A DNA stretch of 64,000 nucleotides from Variovorax boronicumulans (GCF_019352895.1 NZ_JAAAFX010000007.1:36261-100260), one strand, 5' to 3'. Positions 17,880-27,042 are shown, counted from the first letter of the stretch. Translations and numbers: made by a program. Notes: generated by a model not told the origin, from the sequence alone.

Positions 17880-18299
17880 ATGCAGACCGGCCCCGGACTC
17901 CTTTGCCCCGCCCTGGTGCGCATGTGTCGCACCTGCGTGATCGGTGCGACCTGCGGCGCGCTAAGCGGTTGCGGCATGCACATCGGCGATCTGCCACTGC
18001 CACACGACCGTGCCGCGCCCGCGCAGATCGCGCGCGGCCAGCAACTGCTGGCGCAGTACCAGTGCGGCAGCTGCCATGCGGTGCCCGGCGCGGCAATCGC
18101 GCGGGGCCGCGTCGGTCCGCCGCTTGACGGCTTCGGCCGCCGCAGTTACATCGCGGGCCATGTGCCCAACGGACCCGAAGCACTCGCGCGCTGGATCGAG
18201 GCGCCTGCGGCGCTGGTGCCCGACACGACGATGCCCTCGATGGGCGTTTCGCCGGCCGACGCGCGCGACATCGCGGCCTACCTGCTGGCGCTGAAGTGA
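17880..18299 (+). CDS. Cytochrome c lipoprotein
   Basis: About 139 residues with one heme motif, CGSCH, and a Met ligand in TTMPSMGVS. The N-terminus ends in GALSGC, a lipobox that would make it a lipid-anchored periplasmic cytochrome; starts at 17880 or 17922 both fit. Its stop overlaps the GTG start of the oxidase subunit II gene (GTGA), so the two are co-translated. It is probably an electron carrier for the oxidase. Confidence 0.8.
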   Translation: MQTGPGLLCPALVRMCRTCVIGATCGALSGCGMHIGDLPLPHDRAAPAQIARGQQLLAQYQCGSCHAVPGAAIARGRVGPPLDGFGRRSYIAGHVPNGPEALARWIEAPAALVPDTTMPSMGVSPADARDIAAYLLALK

Positions 18300-19234
18300 A
18301 CGCGCCGCCGCAGCAGTCCGCCTTGCACCCGGCCGGCCCGTTGGCCGCCTCGATTCTCGACGTCACGCTGGTGATCACGGTCGGCGCCACGCTGATCTTC
18401 CTCGGCGTGATGGGCCTGCTGTGGCTGGCCGTGCGGCGCCGCGAGGGCGCCGCAGTGAACACGTGGCTGTGGGTGATCGGCGGGGGATTCGTGTTCCCGC
18501 TGGCGGTGCTGGTGGCGCTGTTCTTCTACAGCGTGCGGCACGCGCCGCCGTGGCGCGTGGTTCCGCCGTCCGATGCGCTGATCGTCGGCGTGACAGGCCA
18601 CATGTGGTGGTGGTCGCTGCGCTACCGCGATCCGGCGTCGGGCCGGGAGATCGCGACAGCCAACGAGATCCGCATCCCGGTGGGGCGGCCGGTGTACCTG
18701 GGGCTGACCAGCGCCGACGTGATCCACAGCTTCTGGGTGCCCGCGCTCGGCGGCAAGATGGGCATGCTGCCCGGCCGCGTGCAGCACCTGCTGGTGCAAG
18801 CCGACCGGCCCGGCATCTACCGCGGCCAATGCGCCGAGTACTGCGGCGCGCAGCATGCGCGCATGGCGCTGCAGGTGGTGGCGATGGCACCCGCGGACTT
18901 CGAACTCTGGCTGCACGCGCAGGTGCAGGACGCGGCGCCGGCCGACACGCCCGCGCTGGTCCGGGGCCGCCAGGCCTTCCTCGCACAGCGCTGCGGCGCC
19001 TGCCACACGGTGCGCGGCGTCACGGCCGAGAGCCGGCTCGGCCCCGACCTCACGCATGTGGGCAGCCGGCTCCAGCTCGGCGCCGCCGAAATGCCCAATG
19101 AGCCCGCCACGATGATCAACTGGATCGCGCACGTGCAGCAGATCAAGCCCGGCGCACGAATGCCCTCAGGCGCAGGACGCGTCGACGACGAGAGAATGCG
19201 TGCCATCGCGCTCTGGCTGAGCCACCTGAAATGA
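18296..19234 (+). CDS. coxB: Cytochrome c oxidase subunit II fused to cytochrome c (caa3 type)
   Basis: A 312-residue protein starting with GTG. Two N-terminal transmembrane helices are followed by the CuA cupredoxin domain. Its ligands are the His in DVIHSFWVP and the cluster CAEYCGAQHARM (two Cys, Glu, His, Met). A C-terminal cytochrome c domain carries CGACH and a Met in GARMPSGAG. The fused heme domain defines a caa3-type enzyme that accepts electrons directly. The gene overlaps subunit I by ATGA. It resembles the alternative CoxM-type subunit II of Alphaproteobacteria and Betaproteobacteria. Confidence 0.92.
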   Translation: MNAPPQQSALHPAGPLAASILDVTLVITVGATLIFLGVMGLLWLAVRRREGAAVNTWLWVIGGGFVFPLAVLVALFFYSVRHAPPWRVVPPSDALIVGVTGHMWWWSLRYRDPASGREIATANEIRIPVGRPVYLGLTSADVIHSFWVPALGGKMGMLPGRVQHLLVQADRPGIYRGQCAEYCGAQHARMALQVVAMAPADFELWLHAQVQDAAPADTPALVRGRQAFLAQRCGACHTVRGVTAESRLGPDLTHVGSRLQLGAAEMPNEPATMINWIAHVQQIKPGARMPSGAGRVDDERMRAIALWLSHLK

Positions 19235-21750
19235 GCACACCGCGCAGCCATCCCTCGCGCCTGCCGCGTCCCGCAGGCGAACGCGAAGCGCTCGAGCGGG
19301 CCTGGCGCTCGCCCACCGGATGGCGGCGGCTCGCGGCCGTCAACAACACCCACATCGGCGTGTACTACATCGCGACGGCGATGCTGTTCTTCGTGCTGGC
19401 GGGCATCCTCGCGCTGGTGATGCGCACGCAGCTCGCGGTGCCGGGCAACACGCTGGTCGATGCATCGACCTACAACCAACTCTTCACCATGCACGGCACG
19501 GTGATGATGTTCCTGTTCGCGGTGCCGATCGTCGAGGCCGTGGCCGTGTACCTGCTGCCCGGCATGCTGGGTGCGCGCGACCTGCCGTTCCCGCGCCTGT
19601 CGGCCTATGCCTTCTGGGCCTACGCGCTCGGCGGGCTGGCCTTTTTCTGCACGCTGTTCTTCGGCGTCTCGCCCGATGGCGGGTGGTTCATGTACCCGCC
19701 GCTGACCAGCAAGGAGTATTCGCCCGGCACCGGTGCCGACTGGTGGCTACTGGGCATCGGCTTCATCGAGATCTCGGCCATTGCCGGCGCGATCGAACTC
19801 ATCATTGGCATCCTGTTCACCCGGGCGCCGGGCATGACGCTGATGCGCATGCCGATCTTCGCCTGGGCCATGCTGGTGACCGCTGTGATGATCGTGTTCG
19901 CCTTTCCCGCGGTGATCGCGGCGACCACGCTGCTCGAACTGGAGCGCGCCTTCGACTGGCCCTTCTTCATCGCGGCGCGCGGCGGCGACGCGCTGCTGTG
20001 GCAGCACCTGTTCTGGTTCTTCGGCCACCCCGAGGTCTACATCATCTTCCTGCCCGCGGCCGGCATGGTCTCGATGATGGTCGCGGCGCAGACCGGCACT
20101 CCGCTGGTCGGCCACCGCGCGGTGGTCTATGCGCTGATCGGGGTCGGCGTGGTGAGCTTCGCGCTCTGGCTGCACCACATGTTCGCGGCCGGGCTGGGCA
20201 ACACCTCTATGCTGGTGGTGTCGGCCGCTAGCTTTGCGGTCGCGATCCCGAGCGGGATGCAGGTCTTCGCCTGGATCGCCACGCTGTGGCGCGGCACGGT
20301 GCGCTTCAACACGCCGACGCTGTTCCTGCTGGGGTTCCATTTCATCTTCGTGCTCGGCGGCCTGACCGGCGTGATGGTCGCGGTGCTGCCCTTCGACTGG
20401 CAGGCGCACGACACCTACTTTATCGTTGCCCACCTGCACTACGTCCTGATCGGCGGCATGGTGTTCCCGCTGTTCGCCACGCTCTACCACTGGGCGCCGG
20501 TGTACCGCGGCCACACGCTGTCGGAGCGCTGGGGCCGCTGGTGCTTCGGCCTGATGTTCGTGGGCTTCAACGTGGCCTTCTTCCCGATGCACCTGACCGG
20601 CCTGCTGGGCATGCCGCGCCGCGTCTACACCTATGCCGAGCACATGGGCTGGGGTGCGCTCAACATGCTCTCGACCGTGGGCGCCTTCGCCTTCGCGCTG
20701 GGCGTGCTGCTGTTCCTGGTCGACATGGCGCGCATAATGCGCAAGCCCGAACAGGACCATGACAACCCCTGGAACGCGGGCACGCTCGAATGGCTGCCGC
20801 CGCGCGACTACGGTGTGCGCAGCATTCCCCAGGTGGCATCGCGCGAGCCGCTGTGGGCCGACCCCGGCCTGCCCGCGTCGGTCGAGGCCGGCCGCCACTG
20901 GCTGCCGGGCACCGTGACCGGCGGGCGCGAGACGCTGGTCACCAGCCCGGTCGATGCCACGCCGCGCCATGTGCTGGTGCTGCCGGGCGACGGCTGGAGC
21001 CCGCTGGTGGCGGCCGCCGGCACCGCGGGCTTCTTCCTGCTGCTCACGGCCGGCCAGGTGGCGTTGGCTTTCGCCTGCGGGATCGGCGCGATCGCCGCGG
21101 TCATCCACTGGCTCTGGGGCACCGACCGGCCGCCGCCGATCGCCACGGCCGAGGTCGCGGACGGTGTGCGGTTGCCGCTCGGTGCGCGTGGTCCGTGTTC
21201 CCACTCCTGGTGGGGCACGCTGGTGCTGGCCACGGTCGACATGACCGTGTTCGCCTGCTTCGTCTACGCGCACGTGCATGTGGCGATGGCCGGCGACGTG
21301 TGCCCTCCCGTCGGCTCCGCGCTGCCGCCGCCCGCGCAGGGGCTCGTCGGGCCGGCGCTGTGGTTGCTCGGCTCGTTGTGCCTGACCGGCGCGGTGCGGG
21401 CCTTGCGCGAGGCCGGCGGGCGCGAGCGCCGTTGGGTGCGCGCGCTGGTGCTGGCCGCGCTGCTGTGTTCGGCGGCGGGTTTCGCGCTCGACTTCCATGC
21501 CCACGCCGTTGCGGGCCTGGCGCCGACGCGCAATGCCTGGAGCGCGACGGTCGCGATGCTGCTCGGGTACCAGGGCTTCCACCTGGCGGTGCTGGTGCTG
21601 ATGGGGTGCTTCCTGTTGGCCCGCACCCACAGCGCCCACCTGCAGCCCGGCGCGCGCGCCACGCTCGACAACACCGCGCTGCTCTGGCACACGGCAACGT
21701 TGCAGGCGCTGCTGGGAGCGGCGGCGATCAGGCTGACCGCATTTTTCTAG
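19231..21750 (+). CDS. coxA: Cytochrome c oxidase subunit I fused to a subunit III-like domain
   Basis: An 839-residue heme-copper oxidase. The first ~530 residues form the 12-helix subunit I, with the low-spin heme His in FTMHGTVMMF, the CuB His and cross-linked Tyr in GHPEVYIIF, two further CuB His in LWLHHMF, and heme His in YFIVAHLHYV. The last ~250 residues hold about six more hydrophobic helices, including SHSWWGTLVLATVDMTVF. They resemble subunit III, so subunits I and III are joined in one chain. It reduces oxygen and pumps protons at the inner membrane. It overlaps the subunit II gene by 4 bases, and no separate subunit III gene follows. Confidence 0.9.
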   Translation: MSTPRSHPSRLPRPAGEREALERAWRSPTGWRRLAAVNNTHIGVYYIATAMLFFVLAGILALVMRTQLAVPGNTLVDASTYNQLFTMHGTVMMFLFAVPIVEAVAVYLLPGMLGARDLPFPRLSAYAFWAYALGGLAFFCTLFFGVSPDGGWFMYPPLTSKEYSPGTGADWWLLGIGFIEISAIAGAIELIIGILFTRAPGMTLMRMPIFAWAMLVTAVMIVFAFPAVIAATTLLELERAFDWPFFIAARGGDALLWQHLFWFFGHPEVYIIFLPAAGMVSMMVAAQTGTPLVGHRAVVYALIGVGVVSFALWLHHMFAAGLGNTSMLVVSAASFAVAIPSGMQVFAWIATLWRGTVRFNTPTLFLLGFHFIFVLGGLTGVMVAVLPFDWQAHDTYFIVAHLHYVLIGGMVFPLFATLYHWAPVYRGHTLSERWGRWCFGLMFVGFNVAFFPMHLTGLLGMPRRVYTYAEHMGWGALNMLSTVGAFAFALGVLLFLVDMARIMRKPEQDHDNPWNAGTLEWLPPRDYGVRSIPQVASREPLWADPGLPASVEAGRHWLPGTVTGGRETLVTSPVDATPRHVLVLPGDGWSPLVAAAGTAGFFLLLTAGQVALAFACGIGAIAAVIHWLWGTDRPPPIATAEVADGVRLPLGARGPCSHSWWGTLVLATVDMTVFACFVYAHVHVAMAGDVCPPVGSALPPPAQGLVGPALWLLGSLCLTGAVRALREAGGRERRWVRALVLAALLCSAAGFALDFHAHAVAGLAPTRNAWSATVAMLLGYQGFHLAVLVLMGCFLLARTHSAHLQPGARATLDNTALLWHTATLQALLGAAAIRLTAFF

Positions 21751-22035
21751 GGATGAAGGCGTCGAGATCGCTGTCCGATACGTCCGCAGAGCTGGCGCCG
21801 GGCCAGTGTTTCCTTGCCGGTCCGTCGACGCCTCCCGGCGCGTAGGCCCTGTGGCAGACACTGGGGCGAGTGAGGTGACGACCGCGCTCGCGCCTCGGCG
21901 CTAACGCGCGGATTTGCGGGACAGAGGCCTTTCCCATTCGGATGCGTCGTCGTCCTACTTGAGCGTTGCTTCCTCAGCCACGCGACAGGAGCGGATCTCC
22001 GTTGGAATGGCAGCCGCACCTGACTCACAAGGATC

Positions 22036-23307
22036 ATGATGACCGTCTCCCGATCTTTCCTCGCCTGGGCCCTTCCGATGACGCTGGCCATTGCCGGTGC
22101 GGCCAGCGCTCAGCTCCCTCCTGGAGACGGTCCGAACGTGGTGACAACCACCAATCTCGAGCCCACGCCCGTCAAGTTCGAAGACAGCATGCTTCAGCGG
22201 CTGCGGGTGCCGGCGGGCTTCAGCGTCAACGTTTTTGCCAGGAACATGCAGCATGTGCGGTGGATTCAACCCACTCCAAACGGCGACCTGTACGTAAGCC
22301 GCCCCAAGCAGGGTGACGTGCTGCTGCTGCGCGACGCCAATCGCGACGGCATGATGGACACGCAGAAGGTGGTAGCGCAGAACATCAAGAACGTGCACGG
22401 CCTTGCCCTGCGTGACGGCAAGCTCTACATGGCGAGCGACAAAAAGGTGCTGGTCGCGGACGTCCTGTCTGACGGCATACTGTCGGCGCCCAAGGTCATC
22501 GTCGACGACCTGCCCGACGGTTCGCAGCATCCCTACCGAACCCTGGCCTTCGGGCCCGACGGCATGCTGTACGTGACCGTAGGTTCGCAGTGCAACAACT
22601 GTGTGGAGACGAACCTCGAGGCTGCGACCGTCCTGCGCATGCAACCCGATGGTTCGGCCCGCAGCGTGTATGCCCGCGGCCTGCGCAACACGCTCGGCTT
22701 CGCATTCAACCCGGTGGGTGGTCAGCTCTATGGTTTCGATCACGGCTCGGACGACCGTGGCGACGACACGCCGCCCGAAGAACTCAACGCGATCCTGCCC
22801 AACAAGCACTATGGATGGCCGTTCTGCTGGGGTGATCGCCAGGTAGACATGAAGCAGCAGAACGATCCCGAGAACACAACGAAATCGGACTTCTGCCCGA
22901 CGACCGAAGCGCCGGCCCTAACCTACACAGCGCACGCCGCACCGATCGGCCTGGCGTTCTACATGGGCGCCCAGTTCCCGGCCGACTACCGAGGCAGCGC
23001 CTTCGTCGCGATGCGCGGCTCGTGGAACCGTGGACAGCCCAGCGGCTACAAGGTGGTGCGTGTCCGATTCGATGCGGCTGGAAAGCCCCAGAGCATCGAA
23101 GACTTCGCCACGGGCTGGCTCATGGATGTGCCGCCCGCTAACCTGCAGCAGCCCGGCGCCGGCACACCGGCCGAACAGCAGAAGGCGCGCCGGCCGGCGC
23201 AGTTCGGCCGCCTCGCGGGCGTGGCGGTCGCCAATGACGGCGCGCTTCTGGTGGCCGAAGACCAGAACGGTGTGATCTACCGCATCAGCCATGGCAGCGC
23301 CCGCTGA
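22036..23307 (+). CDS. Periplasmic PQQ-dependent sugar dehydrogenase family protein
   Basis: About 423 residues with a Sec signal peptide ending near AIAGAASA-Q. The body is the six-bladed propeller of the sorbosone/glucose dehydrogenase (GSDH) family: DGSQHPYRTLAFGPDGMLYV, YARGLRNTLGFAFNP, YGFDHGSDDRGDD and LNAILPNKHYGWPFCWGD are all typical blocks. It would oxidise an aldose or sugar-like substrate in the periplasm and feed the respiratory chain. Its end is only about 70 bases from the next gene, so the two may be co-transcribed. The substrate cannot be told from sequence. Confidence 0.82.
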   Translation: MMTVSRSFLAWALPMTLAIAGAASAQLPPGDGPNVVTTTNLEPTPVKFEDSMLQRLRVPAGFSVNVFARNMQHVRWIQPTPNGDLYVSRPKQGDVLLLRDANRDGMMDTQKVVAQNIKNVHGLALRDGKLYMASDKKVLVADVLSDGILSAPKVIVDDLPDGSQHPYRTLAFGPDGMLYVTVGSQCNNCVETNLEAATVLRMQPDGSARSVYARGLRNTLGFAFNPVGGQLYGFDHGSDDRGDDTPPEELNAILPNKHYGWPFCWGDRQVDMKQQNDPENTTKSDFCPTTEAPALTYTAHAAPIGLAFYMGAQFPADYRGSAFVAMRGSWNRGQPSGYKVVRVRFDAAGKPQSIEDFATGWLMDVPPANLQQPGAGTPAEQQKARRPAQFGRLAGVAVANDGALLVAEDQNGVIYRISHGSAR

Positions 23308-23377
23308 GCGGCGCTCCCGCCCTTCGCCGCGCCGTTCCATGTCCAAGCCCGCATCCCCTGCACAACGGAAGTCCGCC

Positions 23378-24880
23378 ATGTCCTCTCTTCTCTCCAGCGC
23401 GCCTCTGCGGTGCGCGATGGCTCTTGCGGTCGCCTCCACGATGGCCGCCTGCGCGAACCGCGCCGAGACGGTGCCGCCTGCCACCACGGGCCCAATGGGT
23501 GCGCTCGCGCCCACGGGGCCCGCCGGGATCGCGCGGCTGCTCACGCCAGGCGGTCAGCCCGCGGGCCAGGCCGTGCTGACGCCGGTGGCCGGCGGCGTCG
23601 ACGTCCAGGTCACGGTGCAAGGCCTCAGCCCCGGCGCGCACGGGCTGCATGTGCATGCCAACGGCGCCTGTGCGCCAGGGCCCGATGCGGCCACGGGCAG
23701 CATCGTCGATTTCGGCGCAGCGGGCGGCCATTTCGACCCGGGCGCCTCGCACAACCATGGGCAACCAGGCCAGCCGGCCGGCGCGGCGCACGCAGGCGAG
23801 TTGCCGGCGCTGCAGGTGACGGCGGATGGCCGCGGTACAGTCCGCTTCCTGAATCCCAACCTCACGCTGTCGCCCGGGCCGATGTCCGCCATGGGGCGCA
23901 CCGTCGTTGTTCATGCCGACCCCGACGATTACCAGAGCGATCCCGCCGGCAATTCGGGTGCCCGCATCCTTTGCGGCCTGATCGAGCCCGGCCAGGGCGG
24001 CATCGTGCAGGGCCGCGCGACGATCGAAGGTGCCCAGGTCTTCCCGGAAGGCATTGCGGTCGATCCTCGCACCGGCACGGCCTATGTGGGCTCCACCACC
24101 AACGGCGACCTGTTCCGTATCGCGCGCGGCGCGACCAAGGCGGAGCTTTTTCAGGCCGGAGGCTCGCCCGGGCGTATGGGCGCCTTCGGCATGAAGGTCG
24201 ATGATCGCGGGCGCCTCTGGATTGCCGGCGGGCCCAATGGCACCATCGCCATCGTCGACCTCGCGACCGCAACCACCCTGACCGCCATCGAGCTGCCCAA
24301 GGGCCCGCAGACCTTCGTGAACGACCTGGTCGTCAGCCGTGACGGTGCCGTCTACGCCACCGATTCGTTCCGCCCGGTGATCTACCGGATCCGCAACGTG
24401 CCTTCGGGCGGCACGTTGGTGATGGAGCCGTGGCTCGATCTGTCTTCGACACCGGTGCGCTACGTCCCTAACGAGGTCAACTTGAATGGCCTGGTTGCAT
24501 CGCCCGACGGTCGCTGGCTGCTGTCGGTCCAGCTGTCTACCGGCCAGCTGTGGCGCATCGACACCCAGACCAAGGCTGTAGCCGAGGTGGGCGTCGACGG
24601 CGGACCCTTGAAGAACGGCGATGGCCTGGTGCTGAGCGGGGCCAGCGACCTGCTGGTCATGCGCAATGTTGAGGGCGAGATCGTCCACCTAAAGCTCGCC
24701 GCCGGTTGGGGCCGTGCCCAGATGGTGCAGCGGCACACCGATAGCCGCCTACGCTATCCCACTACTGCCGCCGTGACCGCCGACGGCCTGATGGTGGTCA
24801 ATGCGCAACTCGACAAGCAGAAGAGCCCGCCGCCGCTGCTGCCCTTCGACATCGTGACTGTTCGCCTGCCGGGGCAGTGA
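23378..24880 (+). CDS. Cu/Zn superoxide dismutase-like/beta-propeller fusion lipoprotein
   Basis: About 500 residues. ATG 23378 gives a signal sequence ending in STMAAC, a lipobox. Residues ~45-205 are a SodC domain: GLHVHANGAC with two copper His, FGAAGGHFDPGASHNHG with further metal His, VVVHADPDDY, and GARILCGLI with the disulfide Cys. The equivalent of the usual GHLGDLP loop is AHAGELPAL. The remaining ~290 residues form an SMP-30/gluconolactonase-like propeller (FPEGIAVDPRTGTAYVGS, FVNDLVVSRDGAVYATDS). It lies downstream of a PQQ-type dehydrogenase. The pairing of dismutase and propeller in one exported chain is unusual, and the role of the propeller is unknown. Confidence 0.75.
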   Translation: MSSLLSSAPLRCAMALAVASTMAACANRAETVPPATTGPMGALAPTGPAGIARLLTPGGQPAGQAVLTPVAGGVDVQVTVQGLSPGAHGLHVHANGACAPGPDAATGSIVDFGAAGGHFDPGASHNHGQPGQPAGAAHAGELPALQVTADGRGTVRFLNPNLTLSPGPMSAMGRTVVVHADPDDYQSDPAGNSGARILCGLIEPGQGGIVQGRATIEGAQVFPEGIAVDPRTGTAYVGSTTNGDLFRIARGATKAELFQAGGSPGRMGAFGMKVDDRGRLWIAGGPNGTIAIVDLATATTLTAIELPKGPQTFVNDLVVSRDGAVYATDSFRPVIYRIRNVPSGGTLVMEPWLDLSSTPVRYVPNEVNLNGLVASPDGRWLLSVQLSTGQLWRIDTQTKAVAEVGVDGGPLKNGDGLVLSGASDLLVMRNVEGEIVHLKLAAGWGRAQMVQRHTDSRLRYPTTAAVTADGLMVVNAQLDKQKSPPPLLPFDIVTVRLPGQ

Positions 24881-24943
24881 GCCAGTGCGCGTTCTTTGGA
24901 CGCGTTGAAAGTCGTAGAGTGGGTACACCATGGAACTGACAGA

Positions 24944-25303
24944 ATGAAGTCGAGGTATGTCGCAGTGAGCGCAATACTGGTCGGGCTGAACCTCGGATGC
25001 ACCTCCTTCTCTGGGGGCAGAGGACTCCAGGGCGATCGCGATGCAACTTACAAGGTCGAGAATCAGCCAGGTGGGTTCATGATTTCTTCAACGTACTCAC
25101 GCCTTTCGCTCGTCGATGACGGTGAGGCCGTTAAATCTGCGTGCAAAAAGAGCCTCATGGCTACCGCGCGCGACTACGCTGAAAGCTTCGGACGCACGAT
25201 TCAGCCCTTGGACGAGGCCCGCATCCGCTCGAGCATGAACCGAAATGGAACCACGGGGATGACCAGCTGCGAGGCCTCCGTGCCGGTCGTTTGGGCCCGA
25301 TGA
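24944..25303 (+). CDS. Hypothetical exported protein
   Basis: A 119-residue protein from ATG 24944. The N-terminus MKSRYVAVSAILVGLNLGC is a short signal sequence ending in a lipobox-like LNLGC, so an envelope lipoprotein is likely. The rest has two Cys (SACKK, TSCEA) and no recognised domain. It follows the SOD fusion gene by about 60 bases. Confidence 0.6.
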   Translation: MKSRYVAVSAILVGLNLGCTSFSGGRGLQGDRDATYKVENQPGGFMISSTYSRLSLVDDGEAVKSACKKSLMATARDYAESFGRTIQPLDEARIRSSMNRNGTTGMTSCEASVPVVWAR

Positions 25304-25353
25304 TGCTCGAAGAACTTGTCGTACGCTGGCAATGCTCGCCGGCTAGAGCGGAT

Positions 25354-25578
25354 TCAGGAATTTGCAAGCACCGGTCTGTAGTTCCATCGTCGCTCGGCCA
25401 ACTCGACCAAGCTCGTGTGAGGATGGTCCTGGGCGCGGAAAATCGGCCCCCGCGCCTCGCATCGAACACATTGAACAAAGGCGTGTGCCCATCGAGGCGT
25501 CGGTGCTGGGTCTTCCATAAGCTGCGGCATTCCGTCTGCTCCGCAGAATGGGCACTTCGCGAGAATCGATTGAGCCAT
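25354..25578 (-). CDS. Lar-like restriction alleviation zinc-finger protein
   Basis: A 74-residue protein from ATG 25578. It has two zinc-knuckle pairs, AKCPFCGADG and VQCVRCEARGP, and ends with ELAERRWNYRP. This is the pattern of Lar-type proteins, which in phage and prophage modulate type I restriction. No restriction system was recognised nearby, so it is probably a lone prophage-derived gene. Exact function in this host is unknown. Confidence 0.65.
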   Translation of the reverse strand: MAQSILAKCPFCGADGMPQLMEDPAPTPRWAHAFVQCVRCEARGPIFRAQDHPHTSLVELAERRWNYRPVLANS

Positions 25579-25697
25579 GTTTCTATTCTGTGCTCTCCTG
25601 GCGCCTAAGCCATCGTGCGTGCACAAAGGCGAGAGGCTCTCCTACACACGACCTGCGAGCTTGGTCTCACAAGTGCTTATCGCAGCCAGGAAAAACC

Positions 25698-25916
25698 ATG
25701 AGCAAAACCACCGATCAAGGGCAGAGAGTCGATAACCCTGCCGCTGTAACCGGCGACTCGCCTGTCCGCCCCGAAAAAGATGAGCAAGCCCTCAAGGAGG
25801 ACATGCGCAAGGCGGAGGACGGTTCGGACATCAAGCTTCATAAGGCCGAAAGAGATGCTGCCGAGAACGTTCGATTGGTCCCACCCGACCACCGCCAGAA
25901 CGACGCCGGCCAGTAG
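25698..25916 (+). CDS. Small hydrophilic hypothetical protein
   Basis: A 72-residue protein starting at ATG 25698 after CAGGAAAAACC. It is highly charged (KDEQALKEDMRKAEDG) and probably disordered, with no Cys and no membrane segment. It is followed closely by two small membrane proteins on the same strand. Not recognised. Confidence 0.5.
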   Translation: MSKTTDQGQRVDNPAAVTGDSPVRPEKDEQALKEDMRKAEDGSDIKLHKAERDAAENVRLVPPDHRQNDAGQ

Positions 25917-25959
25917 AAAGGTATTCATTGCACCTCTCGCCACCTGAAGGGGGATCAAG

Positions 25960-26166
25960 ATGGGTAAAGGCATACGGCAGCAGGTGGGGGACCGGAAGGA
26001 CAACAATCGAATCTTCGCCTGGGGCATCGCGGTCATCATTTTTTTGGTGGTAGCGGCCGTGGTCATCAATGCATTCTTCTGGCGCTCCGATCCGACAGCT
26101 GCCATTGCCGACACGGTGATTCAGCGTACCAGTCCCGAGCCGGTGGGCAACCAAGCGCCTAAGTGA
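25960..26166 (+). CDS. Small single-pass membrane protein
   Basis: A 68-residue protein with an AAGGGGGAT ribosome site before ATG 25960. One transmembrane helix (IFAWGIAVIIFLVVAAVVIN) follows a basic N-terminus, so the C-terminal ~28 residues would face the periplasm. A second small membrane gene starts 10 bases after it. Function unknown. Confidence 0.6.
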   Translation: MGKGIRQQVGDRKDNNRIFAWGIAVIIFLVVAAVVINAFFWRSDPTAAIADTVIQRTSPEPVGNQAPK

Positions 26167-26176
26167 CCGTCGACGT

Positions 26177-26353
26177 ATGACGCAAGAAAAGAATCGTCGC
26201 GTCGGTGGTCGGCCATTTCGGTGGATGCTGATTTTTTTGGTCGTTCTTGCTCTGACGATCGTGGTTGCGCTCACCGTGTTTCATCTACAGCCCGAGCGCT
26301 TTGGGGATCCGCCATCAAGTTCGAAGCCGCCAATGCATAACGCGCCGAGGTAG
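26177..26353 (+). CDS. Small single-pass membrane protein
   Basis: A 58-residue protein starting at ATG 26177. It has a basic N-terminus (QEKNRRVGGRPFRW), a single hydrophobic helix (MLIFLVVLALTIVVALTVF) and a Pro/Ser-rich tail. Its layout copies that of the preceding gene 10 bases upstream, so the pair may be an ancient duplication or function together. Not recognised. Confidence 0.5.
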   Translation: MTQEKNRRVGGRPFRWMLIFLVVLALTIVVALTVFHLQPERFGDPPSSSKPPMHNAPR

Positions 26354-26569
26354 CGTGTCGGAGGCACGCGATCACTGCGTGCCGCAGGGCCTTGAGTTTT
26401 CGAACAAGCGGCCCGAACCGGCATCTGGGAGCGCCCGTCCGAGGTTCCTGTTTCTCGTGCGGTTGTCTTCCAGGCGTGGACGGCGATCGATCGCTGACCA
26501 CCCGGGAGTTGGAGCTGTTGACCGCTCGTACGTGTCGCGGCGTCGACCCATCGTTGACAATTGGAGCGT

Positions 26570-26965
26570 TCAACCATCCGTGTGAACGAAGCAGAGCTTG
26601 TGACCTTCGGGATCGCGGCAGTAGGCCGCATAGAAATCCGGCGCGTACACATAGCGTATTCCCGGCGTTCCTTCGTCTGTCGCTCCGGCTGAGACAGCCG
26701 CGATCCACGCCTTGTCGACCATTGCCCTCGACATGCAAAAAAAGCTGACCTGTGAGCCATTTGCCGCAGTTGCAGGCTGACCGTTGACCGGTTTGTTGAG
26801 AACGAATTGCGGCCATCGACTGCCGGGCACCCTCCAGATCACCCCGGCAGGAGAGGGGTGCGTCGAGAACGAGACGCGAACCCACCCCAGACTCGACAAG
26901 ACCACGTCATAAAACGCTGTCATCGCGCCTAGATCCTGCACGCCGAGTTGTATGTGCGCGTACAT
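26570..26965 (-). CDS. VOC/glyoxalase superfamily protein
   Basis: A 131-residue single-domain protein. The N-terminal YAHIQLGVQDLGAMTAFYD and C-terminal DFYAAYCRDPEGHKLCFVH are the paired beta-alpha-beta-beta-beta modules of the vicinal oxygen chelate fold, with candidate metal ligands His4 and the final Glu/His. Members act as lyases, dioxygenases or resistance proteins; the substrate is not predictable here. No operon partner was found. Confidence 0.8.
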   Translation of the reverse strand: MYAHIQLGVQDLGAMTAFYDVVLSSLGWVRVSFSTHPSPAGVIWRVPGSRWPQFVLNKPVNGQPATAANGSQVSFFCMSRAMVDKAWIAAVSAGATDEGTPGIRYVYAPDFYAAYCRDPEGHKLCFVHTDG

Positions 26966-27042
26966 GCGCCGAGTCTAAACAAAGCTCGCGACGCCGACCC
27001 GTCATTTCGTTGCCAACCCAGTGTTGGTTGCTTCATCCGCGC

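Noticed and set aside
19747..21861. 704-codon minus-strand frame opposite the oxidase subunit I gene
   Set aside because: It is an Arg/His/Gln-rich shadow of a high-GC gene with clear membrane-protein coding on the other strand.
23285..24688. 467-codon minus-strand frame opposite the SOD fusion
   Set aside because: It has the low-complexity, Arg/His/Gly-rich look of a shadow frame, while the plus strand has a signal peptide and SodC motifs.
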